Below, piece by piece: positions 53,757 through 64,000 of a stretch of DNA of 64,000 nucleotides (the stretch's first letter is position 1; each line of letters begins with the position of its first letter). This DNA is from Mytilus edulis (Eukaryota > Mollusca > Bivalvia > Mytilida > Mytilidae): positions 23,402,647 to 23,466,646 of the forward strand of contig NC_092357.1 in the NCBI RefSeq assembly GCF_963676685.1. Direction: 5' to 3'. The position numbers and the translations under genes are program-made. The notes beneath the pieces were generated by a model. The model was not told where the DNA came from and made no database searches. It worked only from the letters and a program-made list of their open reading frames with translations.

Positions 53757-56700
53757 GAAACTTTCACAAGCAGAATATTTTCAGTGGAAAGTAATGAAAA
53801 ATATATTATGAGGCCAGTATGCATTGAAAACAGATTGAGCTATCTACAAGTTTATGTATATTTTAATAATACATACATATGGAGATATTTTGTCATTGGA
53901 AAATTATGATGATGTTATATGGCTGTACGTATTGAAAACAGATTGTGTTATCTTCAAGTTTGTAAATCCTTGTTATAGTGGAAGAGAGTTGTTTTTCTAT
54001 TAATGAGTTGTGATGTAAATAAAAAGTGGTTTGATATAATTTGCTGTAGATTTATACATATATCTTCAAGTCTCAACATTTCAGCGTCCATTACTTCTTT
54101 TAAAAACAATTTGTTATATTATAACAATCTATGTTTGACATTAAAGTGTGTGTATAAGAAGATCCATATATAGTTAAGTGTTGCTTGGTAAACATCTGTC
54201 TTTGTATGTTATCCTTGACCTTCAAAAATCTTCTCCTCTGAAACTACTGGGTCAAATTTGACCAGACTCTGCCACAATCATGAAAGTGGTATATTGTTGA
54301 AAAAATGTGACAGAGGACAGAGGAATAAAAAGAACATAGGGCTAAAATTCAAGAAATGAGTATTATTGAAGAGCAAGAATGTTCAGAATGTTTTTGTCTA
54401 CCTTATTTTCAATTATGTCAAAAGTGCCAGAGAACTTCATGTAGAATTTATGACCCTCAGATAAGGAACTTAAGCAGCTTTTCAAATTTTTGCCTATTAT
54501 CTCATAAAATTGTAATAGATGGATAGAAAATACAAAAAGCAAAAATTATCAGCAAGTGAATAGTTACACAAATCAACGGCCAAAATATTCAGTCAATTCT
54601 TTGTGAGAATGATTGCCTTTAAATAAAGATTTCATTTTTTTTTGCTTTTTAGCTCACCATCACTTGGCATCCGTCATCTTGATCGTCTATTGTCGTCTCC
54701 TGTCGTTATCCACTGTCTTTGTCATCTGTCGTCATCACAAACTATTCAAAAAATGTTTTCCTCTGAAACCACTGGACATACTACCTTCAAACTTTAATGT
54801 TCCTTAGGGTATCTTGTTTAAAAATTGTATATACAGTTTTGATCCATCAACAAACATGCTCGCCATAGCTAAACATTGAACATAGAAGTAAAATGCAGTT
54901 TTAGGCTTATATCTAAAAAAATAAAGCTTTTAGAGCAAATCGGACAAGAGTTAAAATTGTTCAATTGGTCAAGATCTATTAGCCCTGAAATTTTCAGATA
55001 AAGCGAAGAACCCATTGTTGGATTGCTGCCGCTAAATTTGTAAAATTGCTGGTTTTTGTTAATATCTTGTCTTGTTTAAAAATTTTAGCATTACATTTAT
55101 AGTTCATCTAAGGACACTCACAGAATTGATGCAAAAGTTCTCCACATGCAGAGATTATGACAAGCTCTGTACAGTTGACATGACAATTTGTTCTTATATT
55201 TATATCATATAAGCAAATCGACTCCATACTCTGATAAGTATTGTATACTCTGTCAAATGAAAATCTAAAGTGATCATATTTCTGTTCTTCAGTCATCATA
55301 TTGAACCCAACACGTTAAAGGTATACAACTGCAATTGTGGAGTTGTTCGATCAGATTTTCTATTTTCTAACTTATGTATTTTTGAGTTATGAAAGTCTTC
55401 CATTTTTGTGTTATTTACTCCACTTATCCAAGGTTGTCTTAAAGTATAGATAAAAACTGCTTCACCTGGTAGACCCGTCATCGTGCTCATGTAAGTGCAA
55501 ATCCAGTGATTAGTCTATTATTGTGGTTCACATTTGGGGGGAAGGAAGGAGAGATTGTGGTTACAACGATTGGAATATACACGTTGTCATGTCTGAACCA
55601 TTTATGCCGCAACGTCTATCCAACTGATGACGGCATCTTTCAAAGGTAACAAAAGGTATCAAACCCAATTGAAGTTAAGAGTAGCAAACGAACTGCTTTT
55701 AGTGTTCATTGCTTATATTTCTGTAATATTCTTGATAAACGAAACGAACGACCATATACATACTTCTAGACAAACTACGTACATTTATCTACAATTGAAG
55801 ACAATTTCAAGCGATGACTACATGTATGTCTTATGACTTCCAGTTTGATCGATTTTTGATTTATTCATTAGGCTTGTAAAAGCAATTATTGACCATTTGT
55901 TTGAGGATGATTCGTGCTTGTTATATTTTCATTCATTTTGCAAAGATCATTTCGTTATGTAATAGGAGCTGTTCTTAGAACCAAAATGTGTGGCCATTGT
56001 TTTATAATACTGAAATGAAGGCAGTGTCATGTAGCTGACACTGTTCATGATACGTTAGTTGTATTGATAAGAAATCAGTAAATATATATGAAGTATTGTA
56101 AATAAAAAACATATTGTAATAATTTGACCTTTCTTGTTTTAGTAACACATTTAGTATTGGGAAGCCATTTTACAGTATATTTACAAATGTACAAACTTTA
56201 ATAATCAATTCTTTTCTGGTAATGACTTCTTTAGACATGCACTTCGGCAAATTCACCTTAACTCGTGTATGTATCCTGTAATTGTATATATAGAGTAAAT
56301 CGTCGTAACTATGAGGAATTTTTCTTAATTTAAAAAATAAAAGCGATAATTGATTTTGTGTCTTGACAACATCTTCTGATATACATATATATTAAAATAA
56401 AAGAATTAATTCCGTGACAATTTTGGTATACGTAGCGACAGTTTGCTTAAGTAATTCCTTTTCTTTAAACGTGTTGTCTGTTGTTATACTTTAATGTATG
56501 CTCTATGTACAACATAAGACTAGTGTGTCACTTTTAGCTCTCGATATGAACTACGGCTGTTTCATTAAAGGTCATTAAGATATGACATCATTAGAACCTT
56601 GTCAAACATATTGGATGCCATTGGTAGTTTAACGACGTCATCGATACTCGCATACAAAATAAATGAATCATTAATGTATTTGTTTTTACTGAGGTTGATA

Positions 56701-58686
56701 TTGATGTCTTTTCATCAAGTTATATACCTGGACAATGAAATAAAACAGTGCTTTTGGGACGATTGAATTAAACTTCAAGAACTGCTTGTATGAATGCAGG
56801 TGTCTATCAAACTATCATGCCTTTAATTGCGTCTCACTAAAACAGTTTTGTAGCAACAATTTGTAACGTGTTCTTTTGCGGGTGTCAAACTGTAAGTCAG
56901 AAGCAAAAATACACGGGCAGCAACTTAACAACGGGTTGTCTGATTGTTTTGACAATTGTACATGTTGTAGGACACATAGATCTCAACTTGATGAACATTG
57001 TCAGATTGTTACACTGAAGTAAACATGACTATATAGCAGTTAATTTTATTCATTGAAAATTATACAACTGTGTGAATGATCAAGGTCCGTTTTCAGAAAC
57101 AAAGAGACTATGAAATGTCTATCATCTTTTCACGATAAGTATGTTGTTGTTCCTGTGCGCATGCGAACACAGCTTCAAATAATATGGTTTTTGTATACTA
57201 TGTAAAACGTAATAATACGAGTATCTTGTAAAAGAATTAGGAATAAATCAGTACTCAGGTAAAAAATAATGTAGTAAGGCTTAAAGAGACTACATTAACG
57301 ACATCACTAATCAAGAATTATTAGCAAACCCTAAAAGATTCCGGGGATTTATGAAAAGTAAGAAATGCAAATCTGTTTGAGTTTCACCTCTCAATGATAC
57401 AGATTAACTCACTCAAAAAGTGATAAAAAAGCAAACATTCTGAATGATCCATTTTCATCTGTATTCAACACCAGTGAGAATATTAATACCATACATAATA
57501 AGAGACAGAGTCTACATAGTACAATGAACAAAATAGATGTAACTAAAAATTGTGTACAAAAATTGTTAAGTAACTTGAACATCCACAAAGCAGCTGGTCC
57601 AGTCGAGATCCAAAGACTCACCTAGCAGCAACATTTACCACTTTCTTTCAAGCGTCAATCAATCAAGGCACCATACCACCATAATGGAAAGAAGCCTTTG
57701 TTGTTCTAATTTTCAAGAAAGGAGATAAAAGACGTGCCAGTAACTACTGTCCAGTTTCATTGCCTGTTGCCAGATGCAAAATCCTAGAGCACATACTATG
57801 CAGTAGTATTGCAAACATCATGATACCCACTGCATCCTTAACGACGCGCAACATGGATTAAGAAAAAAACGTTACTGTGAGTCACAACTGATCCTTACAA
57901 TATAGGACTTGGATAAAAACATAACTCTCGGTAAACAAATTGACCTTATCTTTCTTGATTTTTCCAAGGCATTCAATTATGTCCGTCACGAGAGACTATT
58001 ATACAAAACAGAGTACTTTGGTAACCCATATACAAAAACATAAATTTGACAAGGATATGATTTTGGCGAATCAAAAGTCTTTCATGGCTTCAATGAACAT
58101 TACATTAACCAGTAAATTGGATGAATTGCCTTGTCTGTATTAGATAGTTCCTTAGCTTTATCAAATTCCGTCAAATGTCCATCAGATTAACATAGATTTT
58201 GTCCACAGATAAAGATGACCCTGTTCCCAAAAACGTCTGGATATCGTAAATTTCGATTTTTCTTTAAAATAAGTTAAATCAAAACTGTTAATTTGTAAAC
58301 CCTGTATACCACCATTACCCATATGAATATGAAAACTCGGCTAAATCCAATAATCCAAAATATGCTTTTCAACATGAAAATGGTACATGTAGAATATATC
58401 ATAAATTTATTACCGGGACACCGGCCATACGGCATATTTTGTAAATAATGAACAAAAAAGTAAAATATGCTACACAGAGGACCCAGTGATTAGTATGCTG
58501 ATGTTTCTAACAAACAACATATTTTGAGTGAGACTTTGATCAACAAATATCGGCGTTCCGATGGAACGAACTGTAAGCCTCTCCCTGCCGACCTCTTTTT
58601 ATGTTCATTTGAGTCGGAGTTCTTTCGACAACTTATCAAAAACAAACGTTCAGAGAAGACAGATTATTCAATTTCACATTCAGATA
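53757..58686 (+). repeat. Near-identical flank, copy 2
   Basis: This is the partner of 47928-52855. It continues without a break into 58687 and beyond, where the reverse transcriptase cut in copy 1 goes on. The right boundary of the duplicated unit is therefore the original sequence here and the rearranged one in copy 1. Confidence 0.95.
57391..58031 (+). pseudogene. Decayed LINE reverse transcriptase fragment (copy 2)
   Basis: Same content as 51560-52200, with the same stops and frameshifts, so the decay predates the duplication. Confidence 0.75.
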
Positions 58687-59060
58687 TATTGATGATGTTC
58701 TTTCCATCAACAATCCAAACTTTTCTGAGTTGGTTCCATTAATACCCACCAGAGTATGCAGAACTAGAAATTAAGGACATAACAGACACGGCTTTCTCTG
58801 TCTCATTTTTAGACTAATACATCGAATTGACATAAGGGGTAATGTCAGTACCAGATTATATGACAAACGAGACGATTTTAATTCCCCTACCTTAGTAGCA
58901 ATATATACCAACTTCACCTGCGTATGGAATATACCTTTTCCCAACTCATACATTATTCAGGAGCTTGCAGCTGCTACTAAGACTTTGTCACTCGTCACCA
59001 GTGTCTAATTAGAAAGTTGATGAACCAGGTGTATGTCATACAACGTCTCATCCTTTTTCG
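58031..59060 (+). pseudogene. YIDD-type reverse transcriptase remnant (longer copy)
   Basis: The same start as the copy 1 fragment continues uninterrupted through the catalytic motif: tattgatgatgttctttc at 58686 gives Y-I-D-D-V-L-S-I-N-N-P. After frameshifts come R-G-N-V-S-T-R-L-Y-D-K-R-D-D-F-N (about 58840-58885) and Y-T-N-F-T-C-V-W-N-I-P-F-P (about 58905-58945). This order is characteristic of a reverse transcriptase family I know from bivalve and other aquatic genomes. The family name is uncertain (Penelope-like or another lineage). Many stops are present. Confidence 0.75.
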
Positions 59061-60250
59061 ATAAAAAAAAAACCAACCCATAAGTACTCTAAAATTAACT
59101 ATCTAGTATCGTATTGGTTAAGATAGATAAACTCGATACGAACGTGGTGCTAAAGTATTGATATATGGGATGGAAATGTTGATTCCAAATTTTTTTCAAA
59201 CCCACAAAGAAAAATTCTTAACAGGGTATAAAGAAGGTAGACAGTTCCTTGTGATATGAATAGCGCTTTGACCTTGTCCATTTGCCTTGAATATCGATAA
59301 GCTTCTATCCTTTTCTTTATGGAATATGTACATCAATCATGTGAAAGATACATATTTAAACATCTCTGTTTATATGTTTATACTCTAAATCTATTGAATA
59401 CACAATAATCGTTATATTACTTTTTATTTACCTCCTATACATTTCTAGGAATATGATTGGTTAAAAGCAGCCGTGTATATTCCATGTTGGGTTAGTAAAA
59501 CTCCACATTGGGTTAGTTGTCGGGGCTTATTTCAATTCACGGTTAGTAGTGATGTTAATCCCTTGATAAAAACGACACAGTGTAAAGGAAAATTCTTAAA
59601 GCTTTAACAGATGACGAAATAGATGATGAACGATTGGAATAAACTCAATAAACACATTTAAAGGAAACAAGTTGTCATCGTTGGCATTTGTTTTTGTATA
59701 CATCCGAGCGGAAGTAGGATGGGTTTGATAGGCCACTCATGTTAAGACAATCGGTAAGATAAATTCGTTACATAGTGTGAAAGTCACCTAATACGATATA
59801 TATAGGGTAGAAAACTTCAATATTGAATTTACTATTTTGTCACTAGCGCACTATGTAACTTATATTATCCTACAATCAGCTAACTATTTTTTTTTTACAA
59901 ATAAAAGGTACAAAAATAAATGTTTGCTTAATTTGTACTTGTACAAATAAAATGTCCTGTTACCCCGCTTCCATGTTGAGCAAGCGGTAATGTGGGTATT
60001 ACTTGTGGAACAGTTAATTTTGGGGTGCACCTCATGGTCTGCGTTTGAACAACTAGTATGTCGATTTTTTGGAAATATTAACAACAATTTGGATTTTAAC
60101 AACTAGAGTTTCAAGCGTCGGGTGTAAAATGTAGGATAAAAACATTATATATTTGCATTGTCGGGAAATATAAAGTTTATCTGTACTCACTACGCAACAG
60201 GGGGGGGGATCGGTAAGCCTCGCTTTACGTCCTGCTTCTAAAGCCTATAC
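59061..60250. other. No recognisable gene
   Basis: AT-rich sequence. ccatgttgggttagtaaaac and 'ccacattgggttagttgtcg' (59482, 59504) are a short direct repeat. A run of eight or nine G lies at about 60200. Short minus-strand frames have no motif. Confidence 0.4.
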
Positions 60251-60359
60251 AACAAAATTTTATATTATCCGACATTGTATGGTATTTTTATACATGTTCC
60301 AGTCCATATGCGTAATGGGACCGTACTCGAATGGTCTGGAACGTATGCCTTCTTTACCA

Positions 60360-61095
60360 AAATACACATAAGGTCGGACTGTACGCCACGGTCTGCTAAT
60401 TTCAAGATGTTGGTCAAGTTTATAAGATACAAAGCAGAACTTTCTAAACTAAAATCTGCAATCAAAAAGGAATGAAAAATCATGTTAAAATCAAATCAAT
60501 CAATTTCAACTAAAGTTCAAATAGACAGAAATCTCTAGTTAGAAGCAAAAAACAAAGCCAAATCAATTTGCATTAAAATATTAAAAGCTAAAGATATATT
60601 TAATTATATCAAAGGTACAGAAAGTGACACACCTATTGGCTTCATAAAATGGAAAAAAATGTTCAATCTAAATTCCTTAAGTCATTTATATGATATACTA
60701 AACTTTACATTTCACCAGATAAATGATAACAAACTAAAAATGTTTAGGTGGAAATTGAGCAATCATAAATTACCATGTAAGCAACTGCTTTATCAATGGA
60801 AAATAATGAAGGATAATCAATGTCATGTATGTCACCAAGTAGACTAGTATACTCATTTTTTTTAAGAATGTGAATTTTTACAAGAATTTTGGATTAAAGT
60901 TGGGTTATTACAATGTATTACTAGATAAAATAAAAATAGGTACACATATTTTATCAATGCAAAATTCAAAACTTGGATACAAAATGCATGACAGTTCATA
61001 TTTTGATATTAATATGTTGTTAACAAATGTTTCATTTGCTGTTTACAAAAGTAATTATGCATCAGAGTTTTATGACCAAGTTTTTGTGTAGGTAT
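60360..61095 (+). pseudogene. Degraded LINE C-terminus with zinc-binding motif
   Basis: The translation, with stops, reads K-F-I-R-Y-K-A-E-L-S-K-L-K (to 60475) and I-G-F-I-K-W-K-K-M-F-N (about 60635). From 60659 a 62-codon frame carries F-R-W-K-L-S-N-H-K-L-P and W-K-I-M-K-D-N-Q-C-H-V-C. It continues past a stop with T-H-F-F, a further stop, and E-C-E-F-L-Q-E-F-W. C-x2-C...H...C in this setting is the zf-RVT type domain at the end of L1/Tx1-like LINEs. It is a 5'-truncated remnant. Confidence 0.7.
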
Positions 61096-61099
61096 ATGT

Positions 61100-61995
61100 G
61101 TGTGTCTCTGTTTATGTGAAAGTTAAGACATTATACTTTTAGAGCATTATTATGTTTCTCATGTTTTATGTATAGTGTTTCTTTGTTTCCACAAAACGAT
61201 TGGCAATATTTTAACAAAGTATCTACAAAAGCTCATTCTTTATCCATGTTTTTTATAATGTTAACTCACCATAAGAATGTCATCAATGATTGATATATAC
61301 TCATATAATGCTTCAAGTTTTCAGTATTTTGTAGCGCGTACAAGTTATTTCATTAAATTTAAAACTTACCAAATGAGTTAAGAATACTCCAACATACAAG
61401 AATGAATCAAAAACACGTGTTCGATATACATAATAAACATCTATACAACGTGATATACAATTAAAATAAGTAGAAAAACGTAAACAGAGAGAACGTAAGT
61501 TTTCCGGATTTATTTCTATGCAGATTTTGTAAACTATATAGATTGTAATATTTTATTAACCACTGTTGAAACTTATAATTAGTTTATCTTGTGAATCCCC
61601 TGGTTTATTTGATAATTCATACACAGGGATAAACCTATTTGGGATAGTTGTACCTTTTGGAGTATTTGTTAACAACCAATTGTGCAATAAACTGAATAAT
61701 TATTAAAAATAAAAAGACAAATGTATACTACAAATTAACATAACTGAAATCTCTAATTAATTTGAAATTTATAATTGAAAATATATAAAAAACTTAATAT
61801 TTTATCTATTTAAAAAAAGTCACGTTGATTGATTCTGTTAAGGTCCAGTATTTGGTATGTCAGTAATACGTGAGATTTAGTTATGCTCACTCAAATTGAA
61901 GTTATAGAATGTTTACATAATGTTGGTAGAAAGATTTTAGAATATTTAGGAATTTTACTATAAAAACCACCAAAGATACTGGACAAAAACCATAT
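61100..61995. other. No recognisable gene
   Basis: Strongly AT-rich sequence with no frame, repeat or RNA gene recognised. Confidence 0.4.
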
Positions 61996-62002
61996 TAAAA
62001 CT

Positions 62003-64000
62003 AGAGGCTCTAAAGAGCCTGTGTCGCTCACCTTGGTCTATGTGCATATTAAACAAAGGACACAAATGGATTCATGACAAAATTGTATTTTGGTGATGGT
62101 GATGTGTTTGAAGTTCTTACTTTACTGAACGATTTTGCTTCTTACAATTATATCTATAATGAACTTTGCCCATTAGTAACAGAGAACTATATTTGGTAAA
62201 AATTTACATATATTTACCAAATTAATGTAAATTGTTAAAAATTGACTATAAAGGGCAATAACTCCTGAAGGGGTCAATTGACCATTTAGGTCATGTTGAC
62301 TTATTTGTAGATCTTACTTTGCTGAACATTATTGCTGTTTACAGTTTATCGCTACCTATAATAGTATTCAAGATAACCAAAAACGGCAAAATTTCTTTAA
62401 AAATTACCAATTGGAGGGCAGCAACCCAACAACCAGTTGTCCAATTCATCTGAAAAATTCAGGGCAGATAGATATTGACTTGATTAACAATTTAACTTCT
62501 TGTCAGATTTGCTCTAGCTGCTTTGAATTCATAGTTATAAGCCAAAAACTAGATACCCCAAAGATGATTGTGGCCTAGTAGTTTCAGTGGAGATTTTGTA
62601 AAAGATTACTTAGATTTATGAAAAATGGTTAAAGATTGACTATAAAGGGCAATAACTCCTAAAACGGGTCAACTGACCATTTTGGTCATGTTGACTTATT
62701 TGTAGATCTTACTTTGCTGAACATTATTGCTGTTTACAATTTATCTCTATCTATAATAATATTCAAGATAATAACCAAAAACAGCAAAATTTCCTCAAAA
62801 TTACCAATTCAGGGGCAGCAACCCAACAACCGATTGACCGATTCATCTGAAAATTTCAGGGCAGATAGATCTTGACCTGATAAACATTTTTATCCCATGT
62901 CAGATTTCCTCAAAATGCTTTGGTGTTTGAGTTATAAGCCAAAAACTGCATTTTACCCCTATGTTCTATTTTTAGCGGTGGCGGCAATCTTGGTTGGTTG
63001 ACCAGGTCACGCCACACATTTTTTAAACTAGATACCCCAAAGATGATTGTGGCTAAGTTTGGATTAATTTGGCCCAGTAGTTTCAGAGGAGAAGATTTTT
63101 GTAAAAGATTAATTTAATTTATGAAAAATGGTTAAAATTGACTATAAAGGGCAATAACTCCTAAACAGGTCAACTGACCATTTTGGTCATGTTGACTTAT
63201 TTGTAGATCTTATTTTGCTGAACATTATTGCTGTTTACAGTTTATCTCTATCTATAATAATATTCAAGATAATAACCAAAAACAGCAAAATTTCCTCAAA
63301 ATTACCAATTCAGGGGCAGCAACCCAACAACCGATTGACTGATTCATCTGAAAATTTAAGGGCAGATAGATCTTGACCTGATAAACATTTTTATCCCGTC
63401 AGATTTCCTCAAAATGCTTTGGTTTTTGAGTTATAAGCCAAAAACTGCATTTTACCCCTTTGTTCTATTTTTAGCCGTGGCGGCCATCTTGGTTGGTTGA
63501 CCAGGTCACGCCACACATTTTTTAAACTAGATACCCCAAAGATGATTGTGGCCAAGTTTGGATTAATTTGGCCCAGTAGTTTCAGAGGAGAAGATTTTTG
63601 TAAAAGATTACTTTAATTAACGAAAAATGGTTAAAAATTGACTATAAAGGGCAATAACTCCTAAACGGGTCAACTGACCATTTTGGTCATGTTGGCTTAT
63701 TTGTAGATCTTACTTTGCTGAACATTATTGCTGTTTACAGTTTATCTATATCTATAATAATATTCAAGATAATAACCAAAAACAGCAAAATTTCCTCAAA
63801 ATTACCAATTCAGGGGCAGCAACCCAACAACCGATTGACCGATTCATCTGAAAATTTCAGGGCAGATAGATCTTGACCTGATAAACATTTTTACCCCATG
63901 TCAGATTTGCTCTAAATGCTTTGGTTTTTGAGTTATAAGCCAAAAACTGCATTTTACCCCTATGTTCTATTTTTAGCCGTGGCGGCCATCTTGGTTGGTT
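62003..64000 (+). repeat. Dispersed repeat with tandem monomers of about 500 bp, runs off the window
   Basis: It starts with a perfect hairpin (aggctct-aa-agagcct, 62005-62020) and gtgtcgctcacctt, a head I recall from mussel sequence. Monomers are marked by actataaagggcaataactc at about 62245, 62637, 63139 and 63638, giving periods of 390, 500 and 500. The first monomer lacks the block with ttagcggtggcggc, 'atcttggttggttgacc' and 'aggtcacgccacac' that the later ones have. The last monomer is cut by the end of the window. Confidence 0.85.

Overview
The window looks like nuclear DNA from a bivalve mollusc, most likely a mussel (Mytilus-type). It is AT-rich and intron-bearing, with no operons, and it is packed with non-LTR retrotransposons, foldback/MITE-like elements and dispersed repeats. 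Several of these repeats I recognise from memory as ubiquitous in mussel sequence, for example the blocks at 5.35-5.58, 5.89-6.24, 16.1-16.5, 34.1-36.4 and 62.0-64.0 kb. The species assignment is inference, because no host marker gene is present.

Layout. 0-5.35 kb: a diverged direct duplication of about 2.1 kb with no gene. 5.35-10.5 kb: dispersed repeats and a long inverted repeat (arms of about 0.5 kb). 10.5-15 kb: a nearly complete APE-type LINE with two lesions, followed to 21.8 kb by foldback elements, a short-unit minisatellite and a 3' fragment of what looks like the same LINE family. 21.9-25.2 kb: a decayed CR1/Jockey-like LINE interrupted by a small insertion and by a tandem-monomer repeat. 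25.3-26.3 kb: a TTAA-flanked MITE with long arms.

26.67-39.45 kb: the only host gene I can support. It has five exons on the + strand whose splice phases fit together and encodes an unrecognised protein of about 397 aa with a basic PPKKRK-type nuclear signal. Its introns hold at least six different repeat insertions. Exon 4 is one base short of keeping frame.

39.38-47.93 kb: a minisatellite of about 100 units of 85 bp. Its first unit is the last 70 bp of the gene's final coding exon plus 15 bp after the stop codon. 47.93-58.69 kb: a flank of about 4.9 kb that occurs twice almost without differences. The two copies are separated by a second 10-unit array and by a 51-bp filler, which marks a very recent tandem duplication or an assembly/haplotype artefact. 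The flank carries two decayed reverse transcriptase fragments, and the duplication breakpoint cuts one of them. 58.7-64 kb: the rest of that reverse transcriptase, a degraded LINE C-terminus with a zinc-binding motif, and the start of a repeat of about 500 bp that runs off the window.

The strongest unusual signal is a large satellite seeded from the protein-coding end of a gene, which a segmental duplication then carried to a second site. I found no credible evidence for a CRISPR array, gene cluster or other prokaryote-like system. I did not recognise any rRNA or tRNA genes.
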